A DNA stretch of 64,000 nucleotides from Neisseria sp. DTU_2020_1000833_1_SI_GRL_NUU_006 (GCA_032388755.1 CP135593.1:1364001-1428000), one strand, 5' to 3'. Numbered from the stretch's first letter, positions 9,052 to 20,991 are shown. The notes: generated from the letters alone by a model not told the origin. A program made the numbers and translations.

Positions 9052-9321
9052 CTACTTCATTAAAGCTTTCATCACAAACGCAACCAAAAGTGCGCCGAAA
9101 CGGTATCTGCGGGGAATGGCGAGTCCGGCAGTTTTATATAAAAAACCCGTGCGTTTAAGCTCTCCACCCAAATCAAGAAGGGTCATCAAACCGTTTGATA
9201 CGCCACTGTCCTGCAATTTTGATTTACGCTGTTTCAGATAGGATGCCTTAATTCTCACTTGAATAAGTTTTGCTTCCAATTGCAGCAGTTCTCGTGCTTC
9301 ATCACGCTCCGATTTATTCAT
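9052..9321 (-). CDS. Small YqjK-like protein
   Basis: An 89-residue protein beginning MNKSERDEARELLQLEAKLIQ at ATG 9321, chosen because AAGGAG sits 6-7 nt upstream. The N-terminal half is a charged, coiled-coil-like helix; the C-terminal part ends in a short hydrophobic helix (FGALLVAFVMKAL). Its position directly after the YqjE-like gene, with the start 2 bp past that gene's stop, parallels yqjD-yqjE-yqjK in enterobacteria. The sequence similarity itself is weak, so the assignment rests mainly on gene order and size. Function unknown; a role at the envelope is inference. Confidence 0.7.
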   Translation of the reverse strand: MNKSERDEARELLQLEAKLIQVRIKASYLKQRKSKLQDSGVSNGLMTLLDLGGELKRTGFLYKTAGLAIPRRYRFGALLVAFVMKALMK

Positions 9322-9322
9322 T

Positions 9323-9712
9323 TCATTCTCCTTCCTGCATATCCAAACCACGCAGGCAGGCAATGTCTGCACGGATGTCCTGCAAAGTAGCAGCGATTTG
9401 ATTATTTTGGTTGCGCCAGTTATAAATCACCCTGTAAAGCAGAATGGTGATCACAGCAATGCTGGCAGCGGAAATACCGAAAAACACCCATATCGCTGCA
9501 CTATCCGTCAACACCCGATTCAGTCCAAACAACAGGCTGATGAATGCAACCAACATCAATATCCCAGATACGACCAGCCATATGATGATGAGAAACACAT
9601 TTTTTGCCTGCTCAGACAAATCCAAATTCAAAATCTGCATTCGAAGCAAAAGCAAATCAATACCCTGGTTCAGCAGGGTTTTTGTATGTTCTATATTCTG
9701 TCTGATACCCAT
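9323..9712 (-). CDS. YqjE-like membrane protein (phage holin superfamily 3_6 type)
   Basis: A 129-residue protein with a cytosolic amphipathic N-terminus (about 1-35), two adjacent membrane helices (about 38-65 and 72-97, VFLIIIWLVVSGILMLVAFI and IWVFFGISAASIAVITILLY) and a charged C-terminal tail. This is the architecture of the YqjE / Holin-X family, which are bacterial envelope proteins despite the name. It lies between the YqjD-like gene (upstream) and YqjK-like gene (downstream, nearly overlapping), so the three probably act together. No lysis gene is nearby, so a phage role is unlikely. Confidence 0.75.
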   Translation of the reverse strand: MGIRQNIEHTKTLLNQGIDLLLLRMQILNLDLSEQAKNVFLIIIWLVVSGILMLVAFISLLFGLNRVLTDSAAIWVFFGISAASIAVITILLYRVIYNWRNQNNQIAATLQDIRADIACLRGLDMQEGE

Positions 9713-9814
9713 ATTTTTTCCAATTTCTTAATATTCCGGCATAGGAACTGCAAAATTTTTTTACTGTCAAACCATCAAAAAATGGTAACCAACCTAAAAC
9801 CGAAATAACAAAAC

Positions 9815-9856
9815 GCCGTCTGAACAAGATTTTAACAAATCGCGTGCTCGGACGGC
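9815..9856 (-). terminator. Terminator built from GCCGTCTGAA-type DUS
   Basis: GCCGTCTG (9815-9822) pairs with CGGACGGC (9849-9856) across a 26-nt loop, and on the minus strand the stem is followed by a T-rich run. It would end the YqjD-like transcript. It uses GCCGTCTGAAC, the core of the AT/AG-DUS dialect, not the TCGTCTGAA common in this window. Confidence 0.55.
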
Positions 9857-9917
9857 ATTTATGTCAATCAAACTGATATATCAGTCAAGGATCCCGATAA
9901 TATCAATCAATTGGCGA

Positions 9918-10352
9918 TTATCTACGGTTCAGCAATACGCCAACAACCAATCCGGCCAGCGCAGCAAAACCCATAGCGTAATAAGGATTGTCATGAACGA
10001 CTTCGTCGGCTTGACGCGCACCGCTTTTAATGCGGTCACCAGCTTCTTCACCGAATTCTACCAAACGTTTTTTACCTTCCTTCAAACCATCTTCGGCAAA
10101 ATCTTCCAAGTCGTCATATTTTTCGCGCACACGGTCAGCGTGATATCTGATTTTGTCGCCAGCTTCTTCTTCGAAACGGAGCATGCGGTCTTTGGCAGCA
10201 CCGAGTTTTTCCTGCAATTTCTCTTTGGCTTTCTTGCCTTCTTCAGAACCGGCTTCCACACCTTTGCTGTACAGCTCTTCAATATCATTCATTACATCTT
10301 GAATGTCATTCAACAAGCTTTCCTTGCGGGAATCGAAATTTTGCTTTTTCAT
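9918..10352 (-). CDS. YqjD/ElaB family protein (DUF883), C-tail anchored
   Basis: About 144 residues. Most of the chain is a highly charged helical/coiled-coil region (residues 5-115) with recurring D-R-x-K and E-E-A-G-D motifs, followed by NPYYAMGFAALAGLVVGVLLNRR, the C-terminal glycine-rich membrane anchor with terminal arginines that defines DUF883 (YqjD, ElaB). In E. coli these proteins bind ribosomes and associate with the inner membrane in stationary phase; transfer of that role here is inference. Two ATG codons overlap (10355 and 10352); AAGGA is 7 nt before the second, so I use 10352. It heads the yqjD-E-K-like set on the minus strand. Confidence 0.85.
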   Translation of the reverse strand: MKKQNFDSRKESLLNDIQDVMNDIEELYSKGVEAGSEEGKKAKEKLQEKLGAAKDRMLRFEEEAGDKIRYHADRVREKYDDLEDFAEDGLKEGKKRLVEFGEEAGDRIKSGARQADEVVHDNPYYAMGFAALAGLVVGVLLNRR

Positions 10353-10554
10353 CATTATTTCCTTAGATTGGTGTAGGTTAATCGGTCTAAGTCTATTTGT
10401 TTGTTTCAAAATGTTAACACTTTTGAGTTAAAATGACCGACCGTTAAATGACAGATTGTTCATCTGTTAAAAGATTATAACTCTTTTGAACTTATTCTCA
10501 AGTCAATTCGGATAAAGAAACCGGCTAAATGTGTAAAGATTAACGCATTAGATA

Positions 10555-10599
10555 AAAAGGTCGTCTGAAAGCCTGTTTCCAAATTTTCAGACGACCTTT
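10555..10599 (-). terminator. DUS inverted-pair terminator after sucD
   Basis: AAAGGTCGTCTGAAA and TTTCAGACGACCTTT form a long stem; read on the minus strand it is followed by a run of T. It lies 28 bp past the sucD stop and would close the TCA gene block. Confidence 0.8.
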
Positions 10600-10626
10600 C
10601 GGCTTTTCAGTCAAAACGACCAAGCG

Positions 10627-11517
10627 TTACGCCAAGCCTTTTGCTTTCAACACTTCCAGCATGGTGCTGCCCAATTCGGCAGGGCTGCGGGTGTAGGCGA
10701 TGCCGGCTTTTTCGAAAGCTGCGAATTTTTCTTCCGCAGTACCTTTGCCGCCGGAGATAATCGCACCGGCGTGGCCCATGCGTTTGCCTTTAGGAGCGGT
10801 CACACCTGCGATGTAGCCGACAACAGGTTTGGTTACGTTGGATTGGATGTATTCGGCTGCTTCTTCTTCCGCAGTACCGCCAATTTCACCGATCATGATG
10901 ATGGCGTCGGTATCGGGGTCTTCTTGGAAGAGTTTCAGCGCGTCGATTTGGTTCATGCCTGGAATCGGGTCGCCGCCGATACCGATACAGGTTGATTGAC
11001 CCAAGCCCAGTTTGGTGGTTTGTGCCACGGCTTCGTAAGTCAATGTACCGGAACGGGAAATGATGCCGATGCGGCCAGGAGTATGAATGTGTCCCGGCAT
11101 AATGCCGATTTTACACTCACCCGGAGTAATCACGCCCGGGCAGTTTGGGCCGACCAAACGTGTGCCGTTGCCGTTGGTTTCCAAATAGCGTTTGGCTTTG
11201 AGCATGTCCAGAGTCGGTACGCCTTCGGTAATCACAACCACCAAGCCTACGCCGGAATCAACCGCTTCAACGATAGAATCCAACACAAACGGAGCGGGAA
11301 CGTAAATTACGGATGCGTCTGCGCCGGTTTCTTTAACGGCTTCTTTCATGGTGTTGAACACGGGCAGGTTCAGGTGGGTTTGACCGCCTTTGCCCGGGGT
11401 AACGCCGCCGACGACTTTAGTGCCGTAAGCCAGAGCTTGTTCGGAGTGGAAAGTACCGTTTTTACCGGTGAAACCTTGAACCAATACTTTGGTGTCTTTA
11501 TTAATCAATACGCTCAT
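10627..11517 (-). CDS. sucD: Succinyl-CoA synthetase alpha subunit
   Basis: A 296-residue protein that, with SucC, converts succinyl-CoA to succinate with substrate-level phosphorylation in the TCA cycle. The CoA-binding Rossmann domain is at the N-terminus (VLVQGFTGKNGTFHSEQAL, GGVTPGKGG). The phosphohistidine loop is GHAGAIISGGKGTAEEK near residue 247, and GEIGGTAEEEAAEYI is the conserved ligase motif. Length is standard. It follows sucC after 10 bp, so the two subunits are co-transcribed, and it is the last gene of the TCA block. Confidence 0.98.
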   Translation of the reverse strand: MSVLINKDTKVLVQGFTGKNGTFHSEQALAYGTKVVGGVTPGKGGQTHLNLPVFNTMKEAVKETGADASVIYVPAPFVLDSIVEAVDSGVGLVVVITEGVPTLDMLKAKRYLETNGNGTRLVGPNCPGVITPGECKIGIMPGHIHTPGRIGIISRSGTLTYEAVAQTTKLGLGQSTCIGIGGDPIPGMNQIDALKLFQEDPDTDAIIMIGEIGGTAEEEAAEYIQSNVTKPVVGYIAGVTAPKGKRMGHAGAIISGGKGTAEEKFAAFEKAGIAYTRSPAELGSTMLEVLKAKGLA

Positions 11518-11527
11518 TCTTTTCTCC

Positions 11528-12694
11528 TTAGGCGTTTACGGCTGCGACAATTTTTTCGGCTGCGTCATTCAGGCCGTCGGCGGAAGTCAGTTTCAGACCT
11601 GATTCGTTCAGGATTTTCGCGCCGAGTTCGGCGTTGTTGCCTTCCAAACGGACAACGACAGGCACGTCAACGTTGATTTCTTTAACGGCTGCCACAATGG
11701 CTTCCGCAATCATGTCGCAACGGACGATACCGCCGAAGATGTTGATCAATACGCCTTTGACGGATTTGTCTTCGAGAATCAGTTTGAACGCTTCAACCAC
11801 GCGCTCTTTAGTCGCGCCGCCGCCTACGTCGAGGAAGTTGGCAGGTTGGCCGCCTTTGAGTTTGATGATGTCCATGGTTGCCATCGCCAAACCTGCGCCA
11901 TTCACCATACAGCCGATGTTGCCTTCCAGCGCAACGTAGTTCAGGTCGAATTCGGAGGCTTTCAGCTCGCGTTCGTTTTCTTGAGATTTGTCGCGCAATT
12001 CGGCGATTTTCGGCAGGCGGTAGAGCGCGTTGCTGTCGATACCGATTTTGCCGTCCACGCAGGCCAGCGCGCCGTTTTCGCGGACTGCCAGCGGGTTCAC
12101 TTCAAACAGAGCGAAGTCGTTTTCGACAAACGCTTTGTACGCGCCGGTCATCAGTTTGACGAACTCGTTGATTTGTTTGTCTTTCAAGCCCAGTTGGAAC
12201 GCCACTTCACGCGCTTGGCAAGGTTGCAGGCCGACCAGCGGGTCAACGGTTACTTTGAAGATTTTTTCAGGGGTTTCGGCGGCAACTTTTTCGATTTCCA
12301 CACCGCCTTCGGTCGAAGCCATGAACGTAATGCGACGGGTAGAACGGTCGACCACCGCGCCCAAATACAGCTCGGTTTGCACCGGATACATGTCTTCGCA
12401 AACCAAAACGCTGTTGACCGGCTGACCGTTGGCATCGGTTTGATAAGTAACCAGATTGGTACCAATCAGGCTTTCTGCCACTTCTTTGGCTTCTTCACGG
12501 CTTTTGACGACTTTTACGCCGCCCGCTTTACCGCGTCCGCCTGCGTGGACTTGGGCTTTGACGACAGCAAATTTGCCGCCCAGTTTGTCGTAAGCGGCTG
12601 CGGCTTCCTCGCCGTTGTGTGCCAAAATACCGCCTTGCACAGGCAAGCTGTAGCCTGCCAGCAGTTCTTTAGCCTGATACTCGTGTAGATTCAT
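11528..12694 (-). CDS. sucC: Succinyl-CoA synthetase beta subunit (ADP-forming type)
   Basis: A 388-residue ATP-grasp subunit of succinyl-CoA synthetase. The N-terminus MNLHEYQAKELLAGYSLPV and the nucleotide loop VKAQVHAGGRGKAGGVK are diagnostic. The C-terminal ligase domain has GNIGCMVNGAGLAMATMD and LINIFGGIVRCDMIA, which bind succinate/phosphate. Length and start agree with the family, and AAGGAG precedes the ATG. sucC and sucD are separated from lpdA here by a small membrane-protein gene. Confidence 0.98.
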   Translation of the reverse strand: MNLHEYQAKELLAGYSLPVQGGILAHNGEEAAAAYDKLGGKFAVVKAQVHAGGRGKAGGVKVVKSREEAKEVAESLIGTNLVTYQTDANGQPVNSVLVCEDMYPVQTELYLGAVVDRSTRRITFMASTEGGVEIEKVAAETPEKIFKVTVDPLVGLQPCQAREVAFQLGLKDKQINEFVKLMTGAYKAFVENDFALFEVNPLAVRENGALACVDGKIGIDSNALYRLPKIAELRDKSQENERELKASEFDLNYVALEGNIGCMVNGAGLAMATMDIIKLKGGQPANFLDVGGGATKERVVEAFKLILEDKSVKGVLINIFGGIVRCDMIAEAIVAAVKEINVDVPVVVRLEGNNAELGAKILNESGLKLTSADGLNDAAEKIVAAVNA

Positions 12695-12792
12695 GGATTT
12701 CTCCTTTAGATTAGTGGAATGCCCTGAGACTGCCCATAAATGGCAACCCCGTGCGTTTCAGACGACCTTTCGGCGGTCGGAAAATCGTCGTT

Positions 12793-13080
12793 TCACTTGC
12801 TGAACGGCAACCACATCCGCGCAAGCAGATACATGATTGCGCCGCCGCCCCCGAGGATAAAAAAGACGATGCCTTTTTTACGCGAATTCGGGCAGAGCAG
12901 GTAAACGGCAAGGCTGAAACTGATAAACAACAATGCCACGCGCCAAACCAATTCTTTGTCTTTGAAGCGGTTGAGCGTATAAGTTTCGGTCATCATCACA
13001 TACATTTGCCACAACGCGGCCATACACATGCTGATGATGCCCATCGGTATAAACAGGATACCGATTACTTCTTTATTCAT
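12793..13080 (-). CDS. Small hypothetical inner-membrane protein
   Basis: A 95-residue protein beginning MNKEVIGILFIPMGIISMC. Three hydrophobic segments are visible (about 4-27, 48-66 and 71-90), separated by a charged loop (NRFKDKELVWR) and a basic turn (NSRKKG), suggesting a three-helix membrane protein. An in-frame TTG six bases upstream is an alternative start; neither has a strong ribosome site. It sits between lpdA and sucC on the same strand but is separated by an inverted DUS pair on the lpdA side, so it may have its own promoter. I do not recognise the family. Confidence 0.6.
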   Translation of the reverse strand: MNKEVIGILFIPMGIISMCMAALWQMYVMMTETYTLNRFKDKELVWRVALLFISFSLAVYLLCPNSRKKGIVFFILGGGGAIMYLLARMWLPFSK

Positions 13081-13226
13081 AATCAAATGCTGTCTGTGAA
13101 TGTGTCGCCGATTATATAGTAGATTCTGCTTAAATCGTCATTCCGGCCAGGGAACAATAGCAACTGATACGCTCTATTTTCTCTCTATACCTATCGGAAC
13201 ATTGCTTCCGAACATTCATCTTTCCG

Positions 13227-13261
13227 AAAAGGTCGTCTGAAAAAGTTTCAGACGACCTTTT
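13227..13261 (-). terminator. DUS inverted-pair terminator after lpdA
   Basis: AAAAGGTCGTCTGAA and its complement are separated by only a few bases and followed by T residues on the minus strand, 18 bp past the lpdA stop. Confidence 0.78.
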
Positions 13262-13279
13262 ATGCTTTACTTGACCTCA

Positions 13280-14713
13280 TCAGCCGTGCAAAGCGCGTTT
13301 GTCGGCGGCCAGTGCGGCTTCGTGAACCACTTCGGACAAGGTCGGATGGGCATGAATGATGCGGGCGATGTCTTCGCTGCTGGCGAAGAATTCGAGCGCA
13401 GTGACGCCTTCAGTAACCAATTCGCTGACGACCGGACCGATCATGTGTACGCCCAAGATGCGGTCGGTTTTGGCATCTGCCAACACTTTGACCGTACCTT
13501 TGGCTTTACCCATTGCCAACGCGCGACCGTTTGCGCCGAAGCCGGAAGTGCCTTTTTTGTATTCCACGCCTTCGGCTTTGAGCTGCTCTTCGGTTTTACC
13601 GACCCAAGCGATTTCGGGATCGGTGTAAATCACGAACGGTACGCTGTTGAAGTCGATATGCGGTTTCTGACCGGCGATGCGCTCGGCAACAGCAACGCCT
13701 TCGTCGCTGGCTTTGTGCGCCAGCATCGGGCCGCGAACCACGTCGCCGATTGCCCAGACATTAGGCAGGTTGGTGCGGCATTCGCCGTCCACTTTGATAA
13801 AGCCACGCTCGTCTTTTTCCAAGCCGACGGCTTCGGCATTCAGACCTTTAGTATTCGGAATACGGCCGATGGCGACGATGAGTTTGTCGAAGACTTCGGT
13901 TTTGGCTTCACCTGTGGCAGTTTGGTAGGCAACGGACACGCCTTTGCCTTCAGATTTGATGTCGCCGATTTTCACGCCCAGTTCGATGTTCAAGCCCTGC
14001 TCTTTGGTGAAGTATTTGAAAGCTTCTTTGGCGATTTGCTGGTCGGCGGCAGCAAGGAAAGTCGGCATGGCTTCGAGGATGGTGACTTGCGAACCGACGC
14101 GGTTCCATACCGAACCCATTTCCAAACCGATCACGCCTGAACCGATAACGCCCAGTTTGGCAGGCACTTCGGTCAGGTTCAATGCGCCTTCGTTGTCCAA
14201 TACATTTACATTGTCGATGGCAACCTGCGGCAGCGGACGCGGCACGGAGCCGGTCGCTACGATGACGTGTTTGGCTTCGATAACGGTTTTTTCGCCTTTG
14301 TTATCGACTTCGATTTGGTAGGCATCGCCGTTTTTGCCGGCAAATGAAGCCGTACCGAACAGGCTGGTTACTTTGTTTTTTTGGAACAGGAATTTCACGC
14401 CGCCGGTAAGCTTGGTTACGATGGCGTCTTTGCGCGCAATCATTTTCGCTGCGTCGAATTTGATGTCGCCGACACTGATGCCGTGTTCGGCAAAATCATG
14501 CTGCGCAGCATGGAAATGTTCGCTGGATTGCAACAGGGCTTTGGAAGGAATGCAGCCGACGTTCAGGCAGGTGCCGCCCAGCGCGGGCGCGTCGCCTGCT
14601 TTGTTGACGCCTGCATCGACACAGGCGGTTTTGAAACCCAGTTGGGCGGCGCGGATGGCGGCAACGTATCCGCCGGGGCCTGCGCCGATGACTACTACAT
14701 CGTATTGAGACAT
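13280..14713 (-). CDS. lpdA: Dihydrolipoamide dehydrogenase (E3)
   Basis: A 477-residue flavoenzyme that reoxidises the lipoyl groups of 2-oxoacid dehydrogenases, here presumably the SucA-SucB complex encoded just upstream. FAD site VVIGAGPGGYVAA is at the N-terminus; the redox disulfide is in GGTCLNVGCIPSK; the NAD domain has GVIGSGVIGLEMG; the C-terminal His-Glu pair is in HAHPTLSEVVHEA. The start is ATG 14713 (MSQYDVV) with AAAGGA upstream; an in-frame upstream extension lacks a site. It has no N-terminal lipoyl domain, unlike the PDH-linked E3 of some Neisseria. Confidence 0.97.
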   Translation of the reverse strand: MSQYDVVVIGAGPGGYVAAIRAAQLGFKTACVDAGVNKAGDAPALGGTCLNVGCIPSKALLQSSEHFHAAQHDFAEHGISVGDIKFDAAKMIARKDAIVTKLTGGVKFLFQKNKVTSLFGTASFAGKNGDAYQIEVDNKGEKTVIEAKHVIVATGSVPRPLPQVAIDNVNVLDNEGALNLTEVPAKLGVIGSGVIGLEMGSVWNRVGSQVTILEAMPTFLAAADQQIAKEAFKYFTKEQGLNIELGVKIGDIKSEGKGVSVAYQTATGEAKTEVFDKLIVAIGRIPNTKGLNAEAVGLEKDERGFIKVDGECRTNLPNVWAIGDVVRGPMLAHKASDEGVAVAERIAGQKPHIDFNSVPFVIYTDPEIAWVGKTEEQLKAEGVEYKKGTSGFGANGRALAMGKAKGTVKVLADAKTDRILGVHMIGPVVSELVTEGVTALEFFASSEDIARIIHAHPTLSEVVHEAALAADKRALHG

Positions 14714-14907
14714 GTGAAAAATCCTTTGTTGTTTGATATTTTTGCCGCAGGAAAACCTTCGGCAAAATTTCATCCACTATATTTTGCATAAGAGGTCGTC
14801 TGAAAGCGCGGCTTCAACGAAGTTAAAGCTCATTCTGCCTTTTTCAGAGTGCGAAGCCTGCCCGCAGGCACGACCTTTTGAAACTTCAGCCCGATTGTTC
14901 AGCCGCA

Positions 14908-15177
14908 TCAGCGGCGGCAGGAATGCGGGCTGTATTCCCTGACTTCCTGTCCGGTGAAATTGTTGTAAACGCGGACGGTAGCATGCGGATAACGTTTGCA
15001 CAAAACGCTGCGGGCGACGGGAATGCCTGCTTTGTTGCTATCCATTTCAAAACGCTTGTTCAACATTCTGCCGCGCGCGTCGTAGGCGTTGACGGAATAT
15101 TCCTTGCCTTCGAATGCGGCACACGCGCCAAGCAGGGAAACGACAGCCAAAAGCGGAAACAGGGAAATGGGTTTCAT
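14908..15177 (-). CDS. Small hypothetical lipoprotein between sucB and lpdA
   Basis: An 89-residue protein with a lipoprotein signal: MKPISLFPLLAVVSLLGAC, Cys19 being the lipidation site. The mature part (about 70 residues) is basic and contains two further Cys (SVLCKRYP and SPHSCRR) that could form a disulfide in the periplasm, plus YDARGRMLNKRF. ATG 15177 is preceded by AGGAG. Its insertion in the middle of the 2-oxoglutarate dehydrogenase genes is unexplained. I do not recognise the family. A DUS inverted pair at about 15272-15306 separates it from sucB. Confidence 0.75.
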   Translation of the reverse strand: MKPISLFPLLAVVSLLGACAAFEGKEYSVNAYDARGRMLNKRFEMDSNKAGIPVARSVLCKRYPHATVRVYNNFTGQEVREYSPHSCRR

Positions 15178-15371
15178 GGATACGCTCCTATGGATTTTCA
15201 TACCGTTTGCTTCTGCACGGAAAATGGCAGCAACAAACTTCCTTCCTTAGATTTCAAACATCCCGCCGTTTTCAGACGACCTTTTTTCGTTTCGAGGTCG
15301 TCTGAAAATCAGTAAGCAGCCCGATTTCAAACTGCTTTGTTTTAATCCGCTTTATATCCCTTTGGAGGCGT

Positions 15372-16559
15372 TTACAAATCCAACAATAGGCGTGCCGGAT
15401 CTTCCAGCGCGTCTTTGATGGCAACCAAAGTCAACACGGCTTCGCGGCCGTCGATGATGCGGTGGTCGTAAGAGAGCGCCAGATACATCATCGGACGTAC
15501 GACGACTTGGCCGTTTTCCACGACTGCGCGCTCTTTGGTCGCATGCATACCCAAAATGGCGGATTGCGGCGGGTTGATAATCGGGGTGGACATCATGGAG
15601 CCGAACGTACCGCCGTTGGTAATACTAAACGTACCGCCGGTCAAATCTTCCAGCGCGATTTTGCCGTCTTTGGCTTTTTTGGCGTAATCGACGATGGCTT
15701 GTTCGATGTCGGCAATGCTCATTTGGTCGGCATCACGCAGAATCGGAACGACCAAACCGCGCGGGCTGCCGATGGCGATACCGATGTCGAAGTAACCGTG
15801 ATAAACGATGTCGCTGCCGTCAACGGAGGCATTGACCACCGGATATTTTTTCAGCGCAGCAACGGCTGCTTTGACGAAGAAAGACATGAAGCCGAGTTTG
15901 ACGCCGTGTTCTTTCTCGAATTTTTCTTTGTATTTCGCACGCAAGTCCATGATGGGTTTCATGTTGACTTCGTTGAACGTGGTCAGAATCGCGTTTTCTT
16001 GTTGCGAAGCCAAGAGACGCTCGGCAACGCGGGCACGCAGACGACTCATCGGAACGCGTTGCTCTGGACGTACGCCCGCCGGAACAGGTGCAGGTGCAGA
16101 CGCGGCAGCGGGTGCAGCGGCAGGTTTGGCGGCGGCGTTTTGCACGTCTTCTTTCAAGACGCGACCGTCGCGACCGGAACCTTGCAACGCGTTCACATCC
16201 ACGCCGGTTTCGGCTGCCAGTTTGGCGGCGGCAGGCATGGCGGCATTGGTTTGCGCAGCGGCGGGAGCGGCTTCAGGCGCAGGCGCGGCGGCTGGGGCTT
16301 CAGCAGAAGCGGAAGCGATAGCAGCGGTGTCGATGCGTGCCAACACTTGCTCGGCGGCAACGGTTTCGCCGTTTTGGGCAATGATTTCAACCAATACGCC
16401 GGCTTGTGGGGAAGGTACTTCCAAAACCACTTTGTCGGTTTCGATGTCAATCAGGATTTCGTCGCGCGCTACGGCTTCGCCGACTTTTTTCTTCCATTCC
16501 AAAAGCGTGCCTTCGGATACGCTTTCGGACAGCATGGGTACTTTTACGTCAATAATCAT
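15372..16559 (-). CDS. sucB: Dihydrolipoamide succinyltransferase (E2 of 2-oxoglutarate dehydrogenase)
   Basis: The 395-residue core of the 2-oxoglutarate dehydrogenase complex transfers succinyl groups to CoA. Domains in order: one lipoyl domain (1-78, lipoyl Lys in EIDTDKV-like IDIETDKVVLEVPSP), an Ala/Pro-rich linker (about 80-115), the E3/E1-binding domain (AAKLAAETGVDVNALQGSGR then DGRVLKEDV), a second linker, and the catalytic domain with the active-site motif SYDHRIIDGREA near the C-terminus. Length fits SucB. It follows sucA after about 110 bp that include a DUS. Confidence 0.97.
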   Translation of the reverse strand: MIIDVKVPMLSESVSEGTLLEWKKKVGEAVARDEILIDIETDKVVLEVPSPQAGVLVEIIAQNGETVAAEQVLARIDTAAIASASAEAPAAAPAPEAAPAAAQTNAAMPAAAKLAAETGVDVNALQGSGRDGRVLKEDVQNAAAKPAAAPAAASAPAPVPAGVRPEQRVPMSRLRARVAERLLASQQENAILTTFNEVNMKPIMDLRAKYKEKFEKEHGVKLGFMSFFVKAAVAALKKYPVVNASVDGSDIVYHGYFDIGIAIGSPRGLVVPILRDADQMSIADIEQAIVDYAKKAKDGKIALEDLTGGTFSITNGGTFGSMMSTPIINPPQSAILGMHATKERAVVENGQVVVRPMMYLALSYDHRIIDGREAVLTLVAIKDALEDPARLLLDL

Positions 16560-16671
16560 TTTGTGTCTCCGGATGGTCGTTGGTTTTCAGACGACCTGTT
16601 GTGTGTTATCTCTTTTGTTTGGCGGGCGTTCCGTCTGAAGTATTTCATTCGGAACGCCGCACCGTATTGCG

Positions 16672-19500
<2,829 letters not shown>

Positions 19501-19707
19501 GACGCGAGCTCTTTTCTTTAAAATATAAACAAAGGGTAGAATTCCATGTGTTTCAACGGAATCCATGCCGTTTGAAATGACACTTCATTCTACCCTATTT
19601 CCAGCCAAATTACTTGTATCTGTTTCGTTTGCTGCAGACAAACTTATTTAAAAAAACTATTCGGCTTTCTCAAATGAAGTTCCGACAACATATTAATATA
19701 CTGATTT

Positions 19708-20991
19708 TCAGCGTTTATCCGCCGGCACATAATCGCGGCGTTCCGCACCGGTATAAAGTTGGCGCGGACGGCCGATTTTCAGCGAAGGATCGCCGATCAT
19801 TTCATGCCAGTGAGAAATCCAGCCCACGCTGCGCGACAGGGCGAAGATGACGGTAAACATTTCGGTCGGAATGCCCAGCGCGGACAGGACAATACCGGAG
19901 TAGAAGTCGACGTTGGGGTACAGCTTGCGCTCTACGAAGAACGGGTCTTTCAGAGCAATTTGTTCCAATTCCATTGCCAGCTTGAATTTCGGACTGTCTT
20001 CCAAGCCCAATTCTTTCAGTACTTCATAACAGGTTTCACGCATGATGCTGGCGCGCGGATCCATATTGCGGTACACACGGTGTCCGAAGCCCATCAGGCG
20101 GTATTTACGCTGTTTCACGCCTTCCATATATTCGGCAACACGGGACACATCGCCGATTTCGTCCAACATTTTCAAGACAGCTTCGTTCGCGCCGCCGTGG
20201 GACGCACCCCACAGACAGGCAATACCGGCAGCGATACAGGCAAACGGGTTCGCACCTGAAGAACCTGCCAGACGGACGGTCGAAGTCGATGCGTTTTGCT
20301 CGTGGTCGGCATGAAGGATAAAGATGCGGTCGAGCGCGCGTGCCAATACAGGATTGGGTTTGTAGTCTTCACATGGTGTGGCAAACATCATGTGCATGAA
20401 ATTTTCGGAATAAGAGAGGTTGTTTCTCGGATAATTGAACGGTAGACCGTTGGAATAGCGGTAGCACATTGCTGCAATCGTCGGAATTTTGGAAATCAGG
20501 CGGTAAATCGCGATTTTTCGGTGTTCGGGGTTCGTAATGTCCAGACTGTCTTGATAGAACGCAGACAATGCACCGACCACGCCGACCATCATCGCCATCG
20601 GATGCGCATCGCGACGGAAGCCACGGAAGAACCAAGTCAGCTGTTCATGCACCATCGTATGACGGCGGACGGTATTGTCAAATTCTGCCTTTTGCTCAAG
20701 CGTCGGCAGTTCGCCGTAAATCAGCAGGTAGCAGACTTCCAAATAATCGGATTTTTCGGCGAGTTGTTCGATGGGATAACCACGGTAATACAGCAGACCT
20801 TTGTCGCCGTCGATATAAGTGATTTTGGATTCGCAGCTTGCTGTTGAAACAAACCCGGGGTCGAATGAGAATAAGCCTGTGTTTTTCGTCAGTGCGCGGA
20901 TATCGACCACGTCATGACCGATGCTCGCTTCCAATACGGGCAGTTCTAAATCCTCTTGATTGGGTACGTTGAGTTTAATTGATTTGGACAT
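19708..20991 (-). CDS. gltA: Citrate synthase (type II, hexameric)
   Basis: A 427-residue enzyme that condenses acetyl-CoA and oxaloacetate, the entry to the TCA cycle. The N-terminal beta domain found in Gram-negative NADH-sensitive citrate synthases is present (about 1-60). Catalytic residues are visible in LWGASHGGANEAVLKM (His), MGFGHRVYRNMDPRA (His) and VDFYSGIVL (Asp). It lies between sdhE and sucA on the same strand. Confidence 0.98.
   Translation of the reverse strand: MSKSIKLNVPNQEDLELPVLEASIGHDVVDIRALTKNTGLFSFDPGFVSTASCESKITYIDGDKGLLYYRGYPIEQLAEKSDYLEVCYLLIYGELPTLEQKAEFDNTVRRHTMVHEQLTWFFRGFRRDAHPMAMMVGVVGALSAFYQDSLDITNPEHRKIAIYRLISKIPTIAAMCYRYSNGLPFNYPRNNLSYSENFMHMMFATPCEDYKPNPVLARALDRIFILHADHEQNASTSTVRLAGSSGANPFACIAAGIACLWGASHGGANEAVLKMLDEIGDVSRVAEYMEGVKQRKYRLMGFGHRVYRNMDPRASIMRETCYEVLKELGLEDSPKFKLAMELEQIALKDPFFVERKLYPNVDFYSGIVLSALGIPTEMFTVIFALSRSVGWISHWHEMIGDPSLKIGRPRQLYTGAERRDYVPADKR

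Noticed and set aside
9323..9712. Prophage holin
   Set aside because: The protein has holin-superfamily architecture, but it is in a YqjD-E-K-like set without lysin or other phage genes.
14908..15201. Lipoprotein start at the upstream in-frame codon (15201)
   Set aside because: It would place MKIHRSVS before the signal peptide and lacks a ribosome site; AGGAG precedes ATG 15177.
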